Below, piece by piece: positions 5,872-10,015 of a stretch of DNA of 10,015 nucleotides. A program made the translations under genes and the position numbers. The stretch is from NCBI GenBank assembly GCA_014729705.1, contig WJJK01000025.1:1-10015 (forward strand). Direction: 5' to 3'. The notes below the pieces were generated by a model that saw nothing but the letters and a program-made list of their open reading frames with translations, was not told where the DNA came from and did not search any database. Origin of the DNA: Candidatus Altarchaeales archaeon (GTDB lineage: Archaea > Altiarchaeota > Altiarchaeia > IMC4 > SCGC-AAA252-I15). How positions within the stretch are numbered: position 1 is the first letter of the stretch; each line of letters starts with the position of its first letter.

Positions 5872-6639
5872 TTAGAAATTAAGTTTGTTTATTGACCAAT
5901 CAGCATTACCCGGCTGTTGGTCATTGCGGATGTAAATTTGTGGGTGTTCCATATCAACACTTTCCGCAAATTTGGTTAGCTTGTCTTCTGACCACCAAGC
6001 TAGTTCGAACATCGTGGGGATCTTAGTGGTCTTTGTGGCCTGATGTTGATTGTAATAATCAACCCCTTGCCAAAAATCAATCCCGATCCACCACCATTTG
6101 GCTTCAAGTAATAGCCTGTTGCGAGCATTGTAAGCATTTCTAAAAGACGACCAGGAGCCATAAGGAGTCGGATGCTTTAGAACGCTCAGTAGGCCATAGA
6201 TAGCGACATCATAACCGGCATTGATAACCGACTCACCAAAGTCTAAATCATTCCAGCCGGTAAAAACAAAATCGGAATCAAACTGCACCCCTACTGATTT
6301 ACGATACATAACACACGTATTATCAGCCAAGTACCACTTAAATGGCTGCCTAAAACCCCTGGGTTCTCCCTCTCGGTTAGGACAAGTTACCCCAACAGTA
6401 GGGTTAGCATCCAAAAACTCAGCCAACTCATGGGCTGTCTCTGGATATAATATCTCATCATCAACGTGTAAGAACCAAAGATAATCAGCTTCGCATTGAT
6501 CGATTGCTTTGTTTAGTACATTCGGTTCGTGATCAAAACCTGGGACCGTAAATACATCAATATCGCAAAAATCTGATATTTTTGCAGCATACTCTTTGGC
6601 TCCGTTATTCCAGTCAGGAACTACACCTTGAATTTTCAT
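5872..6639 (-). CDS. GT2-like glycosyltransferase (GT-A fold)
   Basis: This 255-aa protein is a divergent family 2 type. The first strand is MKIQGVVPDWNNGAKEYAAK and not the usual VSVIIPTYNR. The rest fits: the helix EPNVLNKAIDQCEADYLWFL leads into the metal site HVDDE (residues 58-62), and FTGWNDLDFGESVINAGYDVAIYG (about 125-148) is the acceptor-side motif with its acidic residues. The C-terminal third is rich in Trp and aromatic residues (AKWWWIGIDFWQGVDYY) and has amphipathic character, possibly for membrane-surface or lipid-acceptor contact, but no transmembrane helix is clear. The start overlaps the preceding methyltransferase stop as ATGA. It probably glycosylates the same glycan as its neighbours; donor and linkage cannot be inferred. 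Confidence 0.85.
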   Translation of the reverse strand: MKIQGVVPDWNNGAKEYAAKISDFCDIDVFTVPGFDHEPNVLNKAIDQCEADYLWFLHVDDEILYPETAHELAEFLDANPTVGVTCPNREGEPRGFRQPFKWYLADNTCVMYRKSVGVQFDSDFVFTGWNDLDFGESVINAGYDVAIYGLLSVLKHPTPYGSWSSFRNAYNARNRLLLEAKWWWIGIDFWQGVDYYNQHQATKTTKIPTMFELAWWSEDKLTKFAESVDMEHPQIYIRNDQQPGNADWSINKLNF

Positions 6640-7247
6640 CGTCTAAATACTGTTATTCCGGGAAACCGATCAACCTTACACCATAATTCCCATTGAAACA
6701 CTCTTGTATCTACAGTTGAATGTAAAAAATCCACAATTGGAACAATGGGCGTTCTTTTTTTCATCCATTCTATCAAATCACGCTCGATGGTGCCACCTTC
6801 CATTACCAGGAACCCACCTGGTTTAATACATTGAAACAAATGTTCTAAACACCATTTGTAGGTGTCACCATCATTGGAAACATCGACGTGAATCATATCC
6901 ACCGGTTCCAGAATATGCTTGTGAACGTTTTCCAGAGGTCCGTAAGGATCCAGGTCGAAATCATCAAGCAACAAATCGGCCTTAAAGATGTTATTGAATG
7001 CCTCTTGTCTGGATACGTGATTGTAGGGGTACAATGTCCATAAATCGTACCCCTTCCAATACCCGTAATCGGGCATCCCGGCCATTGTGTAAATTGCTGA
7101 ATAGCCACCCAAAACTCCAACTTCAACCACGTTTGTCAAATTGAACGTTCTGGCCAGTGAATAGAACCACCAGCCAAGTTGGTTCTGTTTGTACGATGAC
7201 CGAATAGACTCGGTCACCTGGACCCAATCAAAGTTTTTTGTTGCCAT
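6636..7247 (-). CDS. Class I SAM-dependent methyltransferase, CmcI-like
   Basis: The 203-aa product starts at the ATG at 7247 (MATKNFDW), chosen over an in-frame ATG 39 bases upstream because AAGGAGA lies seven bases before it. NVVEVGVLGGYSAIYTMA (about residues 39-56) is the SAM-binding glycine motif. KGYDLW forms the second strand. VDMIHVDVSNDGDTYKWCLE (about 116-135) supplies the acidic strand and a likely metal ligand. CIKPGGFLVMEGGTIERDLIEWM is the late strand and loop. This arrangement matches CmcI/Methyltransf_24-like enzymes, which often methylate sugars in polysaccharide or antibiotic clusters. Unlike the shorter methyltransferase at 4257-4745, it keeps the DxxHxD-like segment and looks intact. 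It overlaps the MazG-like gene by 20 bp and the next GT2 by 4 bp. Confidence 0.86.
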   Translation of the reverse strand: MATKNFDWVQVTESIRSSYKQNQLGWWFYSLARTFNLTNVVEVGVLGGYSAIYTMAGMPDYGYWKGYDLWTLYPYNHVSRQEAFNNIFKADLLLDDFDLDPYGPLENVHKHILEPVDMIHVDVSNDGDTYKWCLEHLFQCIKPGGFLVMEGGTIERDLIEWMKKRTPIVPIVDFLHSTVDTRVFQWELWCKVDRFPGITVFRR

Positions 7248-7743
7248 GTCGATGTCTCCTTGTCTTGTTATATTCCATTTTGGCAATCAGAGCTCCCGGA
7301 ACATCCCAGCCTCGAACAACAGCCGCATCGAGAATTCTGATAATCGTATCGACCAATTCAGCCTCGATTCCACTATAAGCCGGGATCTTATCATCAGGAG
7401 GGTTGCCGTTGCGGTGCGCTTCCAGGGCTTCAGAAAGCTCGGAGTGCATTAAGGCGATCAGGTCACCGTTGGTGCGCTCTTCTTCATGCCAACCCTTCTC
7501 TTCGGCTGTTTGCCAACATTCATCGGCAATGTTTTGTAAAATAGCCCTTAAGATTTGACGCTGGGGATTTTTGTCTGTGGTGATCAAATCAAACCTCTCT
7601 ACACTGTTAAACCAGGTCACTCTTCCGAAGCTATCACCTTCAGAAAGGTCCACATTCGCTTCAAGCAACGGATTATTACATTCAGGACATCGGTCACTTT
7701 CGTATGACTCGATTCTGAAATCACATTGAGAGCATACAAGCAT
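7228..7743 (-). CDS. Zinc-ribbon / MazG-like nucleotide pyrophosphohydrolase fusion
   Basis: A 171-aa two-domain protein. Residues 1-25 form a zinc ribbon with C4-x2-C7 and C19-x2-C22 (VCSQCDF and DRCPECN). After a linker, residues about 64-171 form an all-alpha MazG-like domain. HSELSEALEAHR carries E102 and E105, and IEAELVDTIIRILD carries E129 and D132, the paired acidic Mg2+ ligands of the superfamily. The ending KMEYNKTRRHRHGNKK is the usual tail of phage MazG-like proteins. The superfamily hydrolyses dNTPs or other nucleotides to the monophosphate plus pyrophosphate; in phages this has been linked to pool balancing or alarmone control. The ribbon may add oligomerisation or nucleic-acid contact, which is inference. 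GGAG lies five bases before the start, and one base separates it from the preceding stop. Confidence 0.88.
   Translation of the reverse strand: MLVCSQCDFRIESYESDRCPECNNPLLEANVDLSEGDSFGRVTWFNSVERFDLITTDKNPQRQILRAILQNIADECWQTAEEKGWHEEERTNGDLIALMHSELSEALEAHRNGNPPDDKIPAYSGIEAELVDTIIRILDAAVVRGWDVPGALIAKMEYNKTRRHRHGNKKL
7255..7261 (-). promoter_or_regulatory. Strong ribosome-binding site for the CmcI-like methyltransferase
   Basis: AAGGAGA on the minus strand, seven bases before the ATG at 7247. It decides this start over the upstream in-frame ATG at 7286, which would add 13 residues and lies deeper inside the preceding gene. Confidence 0.7.
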
Positions 7744-7744
7744 T

Positions 7745-8008
7745 TTATCTCCTAATTGGACTACCCAATAATTTATTCAGTCGATCCAGCCGCTCTAACT
7801 CCATATGAAACCAAACTGCAACACCCCCCAGGATATATATCGCCAAAATAAAATGGAGGGAACCCAGTAACCCCAGCGGTCCCCACTCTTGAACATTTGA
7901 CATTACTCTGACAGACAAAATTAACACCAAAAACAGTAATCCATATTTGCCGGTCATAGCTGAAAGTCCCAACATTGTCAATTTGTACCTAATCTCTAGT
8001 GATTCCAT
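7745..8008 (-). CDS. 87-aa membrane protein with two transmembrane helices
   Basis: I start this at the ATG at 8008 (MESLEIRYKLTMLGLSAM) because GAGG is about nine bases upstream. A longer frame to 8110 adds an unlikely polar leader inside the glycosyltransferase gene. The protein has a basic N-terminus, a first hydrophobic helix at about residues 22-36 (YGLLFLVLILSVRV), a short loop (MSNVQEWGP), a second longer helix at about 45-66, and an amphipathic C-terminal helix (MELERLDRLNKLL). Both ends are probably cytoplasmic, judging by positive charges. No family is recognised; possibilities include a membrane anchor for the glycosyltransferases or a holin-like protein, neither shown by the sequence. 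It overlaps the GT2 gene by 20 bp and ends one base before the MazG-like start. Confidence 0.72.
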   Translation of the reverse strand: MESLEIRYKLTMLGLSAMTGKYGLLFLVLILSVRVMSNVQEWGPLGLLGSLHFILAIYILGGVAVWFHMELERLDRLNKLLGSPIRR

Positions 8009-8738
8009 ATAGTCCGGCCTCTTCATCGCCCCACTTGTCCAGGAAATACATTCCATTCTTATGGTTAGCAAGAAATTGATGCCGCCAACTACCGGTTTCC
8101 TCATCATCAATGTGGACAGTTAAACCGTCCACCATCACGTTAAAGCAACCATCTTTGTGCAGCCTGTGTCCCAGGTCCAGATCAGCGAACCCCATTGCTC
8201 CGTCAAAGTTTTCATCAATGCCCTCTACGGCTAACCAATCTTCTTTACGTAGGGACAGACCGGCAAACGATACCCAATGAGTTTTTTCGGGAGGGCTTGG
8301 GTCTATATGGAAGGGGTGCTGGAACCAATGGGGCTCACTGTTATCAGACAGGTGAGGTATCAAAACCGGGCGTCTGTCGGACAACAACGCATGATGAGTG
8401 CGTAGTAAGATCAAGGTGTGATCATCGAAAATCAGATCATCGTCAAGAAGCCACAACACTTCATTGTTGGCTATCTCAACCGCCTTATTCTTAAGGCTAT
8501 AAAGTTGGGGTCCAGGGCCACGTTTATAGTAACGATAATCAATAGTAAGATAATCAACAGCTAATGGGAAACCGTCATGATGACCGGTTAATGTAGTGTC
8601 ACTCCCATCATCCATAATGATGACTTCCAGATGATCAAAGTTGGTATGCTTTTGTTCTGCCAGGCATGCCAGCATACGTTGCAGGGAACGAGGCCGATTG
8701 TAGGTCGTAACAATAACGCTAACTGTTGGATAATGCAT
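7989..8738 (-). CDS. GT2 family glycosyltransferase (GT-A fold), complete DDD motif
   Basis: The 249-aa product starts at the ATG at 8738 (MHYPTVSVIVTTYNRPRSL). The TTG immediately before it is unlikely to be used, since GGGAG is four bases from the ATG. VSVIVTTYNRP and EVIIMDDGSD are the donor-nucleotide motifs of family 2. LWLLDDDLIFDD contains an intact DxD at about D99-D101 for Mg2+/Mn2+. FDGAMGFADLDLGHRLHKDG is the acceptor-side region. DEETGSWRHQ...FLDKW near the C-terminus matches EDQETGGSW...FFEKW in the enzyme at 1695-2450, so the two are paralogues about 5.5 kb apart. There is no membrane segment of its own, but it lies next to a small two-helix membrane protein. The product glycan is unknown. 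Confidence 0.9.
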   Translation of the reverse strand: MHYPTVSVIVTTYNRPRSLQRMLACLAEQKHTNFDHLEVIIMDDGSDTTLTGHHDGFPLAVDYLTIDYRYYKRGPGPQLYSLKNKAVEIANNEVLWLLDDDLIFDDHTLILLRTHHALLSDRRPVLIPHLSDNSEPHWFQHPFHIDPSPPEKTHWVSFAGLSLRKEDWLAVEGIDENFDGAMGFADLDLGHRLHKDGCFNVMVDGLTVHIDDEETGSWRHQFLANHKNGMYFLDKWGDEEAGLYGITRD

Positions 8739-9006
8739 CAATCTCCCTTTCTAATCTCATTGTACCAGGCCGAACCCGACCATTCTGACGCTGAAAACTA
8801 ATCCAGCCCCAGTTCTCAAATTTTTCCAGAGTGTCACTGGCCGCTGTAAGTGAGATCCCCCATCCATCTGCGACTTCCCGATACGTAGGGGCAAACCGGT
8901 TAATTTCAAAAAAGTCGGCAAGCCACTGGTATCGGGCTTCAAACTCTCTTTGAGTCAAACGACCCCCCATTCTTGTATTCTCTAATGATGCCGGCATTTC
9001 AGACAT
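8719..9006 (-). CDS. LexA-type winged-helix DNA-binding domain protein without a peptidase domain
   Basis: This 95-aa protein matches the pattern of the LexA N-terminal DNA-binding domain. LTQREFEARYQWLADFFEIN (residues 17-36) is the first helix. RFAPTYREVADGWGIS (37-52) corresponds to the GxPPTxREIAxxLGxS turn. LTAASDTLEKFENWGWISFQ (53-72) is the recognition helix leading to the wing, and NGRVRPGTMRL is the wing's Arg-rich strand. LexA itself continues with a S24 autocleavage domain of about 120 residues, which is absent, so this is not a self-cleaving SOS repressor. It may be a dedicated repressor or activator of this operon; the dyad over the operon promoter is a candidate site, but the binding is inferred. 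AGAGG lies about seven bases before the ATG. It overlaps both flanking genes slightly. Confidence 0.8.
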   Translation of the reverse strand: MSEMPASLENTRMGGRLTQREFEARYQWLADFFEINRFAPTYREVADGWGISLTAASDTLEKFENWGWISFQRQNGRVRPGTMRLEREIDALSNS

Positions 9007-9238
9007 TACTTGCCTCTTTGATAAAACACGACAAACCCATTCGGGTTACTTGTTCGAATCCATTCTTGGAAATAGCAGCCCATTGTGGTGTTATCCTCAA
9101 TCCCAATATTTCAGCCACTTGATCGATTTGATGAAACTCGAAATACAGAACGTTGTCATCTTTATCGACCAGTATTTCAGGCGGATCGAGCGGTACCAAA
9201 ACGGTATATAGATTAATTGCGGAAAGTCCAGTATTCAT
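8999..9238 (-). CDS. Hypothetical 79-aa protein
   Basis: Not recognised. The ATG at 9238 lies inside the last codons of the VRR-NUC gene (26-bp overlap), and no clear Shine-Dalgarno precedes it, so translation is probably coupled. The N-terminal half has short beta strands (NLYTVLVPL, NVLYFEF), then an acidic-to-hydrophobic helix (HQIDQVAEILGL) and a C-terminal stretch with one Cys (GLSCFIKEA). There is no membrane segment, paired Cys or catalytic pattern. Its place between a nuclease and a LexA-type DNA-binding protein suggests a role in DNA processing or early gene control, but this is only proximity. The stop overlaps the next start region by 8 bp. Confidence 0.65.
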   Translation of the reverse strand: MNTGLSAINLYTVLVPLDPPEILVDKDDNVLYFEFHQIDQVAEILGLRITPQWAAISKNGFEQVTRMGLSCFIKEASNV

Positions 9239-9704
9239 AGATCATTGAGTGATCGAGATATTGTTGCAGATTCCAGGGTAAGTCGATATACATTCGATCT
9301 AAAAATTCCTGGTAATGACCAGGAATCCAGGTTCTAGTATAAGGGCACAAATAATTATTGATAATTTTTTGGGCTTCTTCAAATGAGGTCGCAAAGTCGG
9401 TCAAGTATCCTTTGCGATAATGCAGGAACCAAAGGGTGGCGGCTTGCTCAGTATGGGACCGGCGACGTGACTTGGCCGGGATACCATCTTGGCGAAAGAG
9501 TTTGCTGTAACCGTCCTTAAGCTCAAGTAGTAATCCATGTTTTCCTTTGGTTGGTTCCAGGATAGTCAAATCGGGATACCCACGCACTTTTTGAACAGAG
9601 GTATGACGGTCTTTGTAACCACCCAGGTCAGAACGAAATACCACTCCCGGATATTGAGCTATTAAGTAGCTTGCTACCTGTTCGTGCAGGTGTTGTTCAG
9701 TCAT
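9213..9704 (-). CDS. VRR-NUC domain nuclease (PD-(D/E)xK fold), leaderless start
   Basis: This 163-aa protein is a stand-alone VRR-NUC domain, a restriction-like endonuclease fold common in phages and also found fused in type III restriction enzymes and in eukaryotic FAN1. It begins with a helix (EQHLHEQVASYLIAQYPG), then VVFRSDLGG. RGYPDLTILE (residues 41-50) contains the catalytic Asp45. GLLLELKDG (57-65) provides Glu61 and Lys63 of the ExK pair. SRRRSHTEQAATLWFL (79-94) carries the conserved Gln and the helix that packs on the active site. A C-terminal extension of about 50 aromatic-rich residues is unassigned. It is the first gene of the leftward operon. The promoter -10 box ends six bases before the ATG, so the mRNA probably begins at the start codon. 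Structure-specific DNA cleavage is expected. Confidence 0.9.
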   Translation of the reverse strand: MTEQHLHEQVASYLIAQYPGVVFRSDLGGYKDRHTSVQKVRGYPDLTILEPTKGKHGLLLELKDGYSKLFRQDGIPAKSRRRSHTEQAATLWFLHYRKGYLTDFATSFEEAQKIINNYLCPYTRTWIPGHYQEFLDRMYIDLPWNLQQYLDHSMIYEYWTFRN

Positions 9705-9710
9705 ACCAGA

Positions 9711-9739
9711 ATTTTACCATAACCAGCTAACCTTGTCAA
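9711..9739 (-). promoter_or_regulatory. Near-consensus extended -10 sigma70-type promoter driving the leftward operon
   Basis: On the minus strand TTGACA (9739-9734) is a perfect -35 box, followed by a 17-base spacer ending in TGG and then TAAAAT (9716-9711), one base off the TATAAT consensus. The TGn before the -10 makes it an extended -10 promoter. Only TCTGGT lies between the -10 and the ATG at 9704, so the predicted transcription start falls on or within a base or two of the A of the start codon. It is the only strong promoter I found, and no other gap of this size occurs in the operon. Confidence 0.8.
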
Positions 9740-9751
9740 CCGTTAAGGTTA
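9728..9751. promoter_or_regulatory. Inverted repeat over the -35 box, candidate operator
   Basis: TAACCTT (9728-9734) and AAGGTTA (9745-9751) are perfect inverted half-sites separated by ten bases, covering the -35 hexamer at 9734-9739. The geometry, about 17 bp centre to centre, suits a dimeric winged-helix or helix-turn-helix repressor. The two DNA-binding proteins encoded in the operon are candidates. It does not resemble the LexA consensus of Gram-negative bacteria (CTG-N10-CAG) or the Bacillus form. The right arm also overlaps the most diverged copy of the neighbouring direct repeats. Confidence 0.5.
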
Positions 9752-10015
9752 TTCTCTACATTACGACTACCTACTTGAAACTATGTTTTGACGTCACACT
9801 CTCCTACACTCCAAATACCTACTTGAAACGGAATGGAATGACGATTGTAATAAAATCGTTTTTGTGTCACATTCCCCTACACTCCAAATACCTACTTGAA
9901 ACATATTCACCGAACTACCTGGACGGAGAATTCAAACGTCACGCTCCCCTACACTCCAATCACCCACTTGAAACTTTAACCGATTTTACCTCACTGGCGT
10001 CACATTCCTCTACAC
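9744..10015. repeat. Array of 38-bp direct repeats with unique interspersed sequence, truncated at right edge
   Basis: Five copies can be aligned without gaps: 9744-9781 (diverged), 9792-9829, 9865-9902, 9937-9974 and 9998 onward (cut by the window end). The plus-strand pattern is (C/T)GTCAC, then a variable pyrimidine-rich stretch, CCTACACTCC, AAATA and CCTACTTGAAAC. Copies 2 and 3 are identical over their last 27 bases. Interspersed sequences are 10, 35, 34 and 23 bases long and unrelated to each other. Each unit contains two CCTAC-like boxes 15 bases apart, kept even in copy 1 (TCTAC and CCTAC). Spacers of 34-35 bases and the GAAAC end resemble CRISPR, but repeat-to-repeat variation and uneven spacing fit an iteron, operator or partition-site array better. 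No cas gene is in the window. The array lies just upstream of the operon promoter and may extend further right. Confidence 0.8.

Noticed and set aside
8195..8494. Plus-strand open frame of 99 codons
   Set aside because: It is antisense to the GT2 gene with the intact DDD motif; the composition is that of a shadow frame.
9823..9853. Possible plus-strand promoter: TTGAAA in the repeat plus TAATAA downstream
   Set aside because: The spacing is 19 bases, the -10 is poor, and the other repeat copies have no matching -10, so it is not a consistent property of the array.
9841..9863. Hairpin ACGATT / AATCGT with a seven-base loop followed by five T (plus strand), like a Rho-independent terminator
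   Set aside because: The stem is only six mostly AT base pairs and lies in an interval of the repeat array with no plus-strand gene upstream, so chance or a role within the array is as likely.
1..10015. tRNA, rRNA, transposase, integrase or insertion-sequence ends
   Set aside because: Reading both strands I found no cloverleaf-like segment, transposase motif or terminal inverted repeats; this was done by eye, so a cryptic tRNA could still be missed.

Overview
The window reads as part of a tailed-phage or prophage-like accessory region, probably from a metagenome. All 21 genes I can support lie on the minus strand and are packed with ATGA, TGATG or TAATG junctions and short overlaps. Several families are phage-typical: a VRR-NUC nuclease, a MazG-like pyrophosphohydrolase, an RGT-x2-H metallophosphoesterase, free-standing winged-helix proteins and very small membrane proteins. 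No capsid, tail, terminase, polymerase, integrase, tRNA or rRNA gene is visible, so a plasmid or integrated island cannot be excluded. The host is not identifiable. The ribosome-binding sites are ordinary GGAG types, so the host is a bacterium using standard initiation.

Layout, following transcription from right to left. Positions 9705-10015 hold no gene. They contain an array of 38-bp direct repeats running off the right edge, a dyad, and a near-consensus sigma70-type promoter whose -10 box ends six bases before the first start codon. The head of the operon (8719-9704) encodes a VRR-NUC nuclease, an unknown 79-aa protein and a LexA-type DNA-binding domain without a protease. Next come a family 2 glycosyltransferase (GT2), a two-helix membrane protein and a zinc-ribbon/MazG fusion (7228-8738). 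A sugar block follows (4257-7247): a CmcI-like methyltransferase, a second GT2, a DegT/DnrJ/EryC1 aminotransferase and a short methyltransferase. Positions 2447-4237 hold two tandem paralogous zinc-finger miniproteins, a metallophosphoesterase, a second winged-helix protein and an unknown small protein. The left part (1-2450) has a third GT2, an unknown protein, a PAPS-type sulfotransferase, a 57-aa membrane protein, a small Trp-rich basic protein and the start of a GT4 glycosyltransferase that leaves the window.

The main theme is glycan construction and decoration: at least four glycosyltransferases, one amino-sugar transaminase, one sulfotransferase and two methyltransferases, interleaved with nuclease, nucleotide-metabolism and regulatory genes. 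A reasonable inference is an early or middle phage operon that remodels the host surface glycan or glycosylates virion components. No complete nucleotide-sugar pathway is present here, so host precursors are presumably used. The most distinctive non-coding element is the repeat array next to the dyad and leaderless promoter. Its spacing and sequence variation look more like an iteron or operator array than an active CRISPR, but CRISPR is not ruled out.
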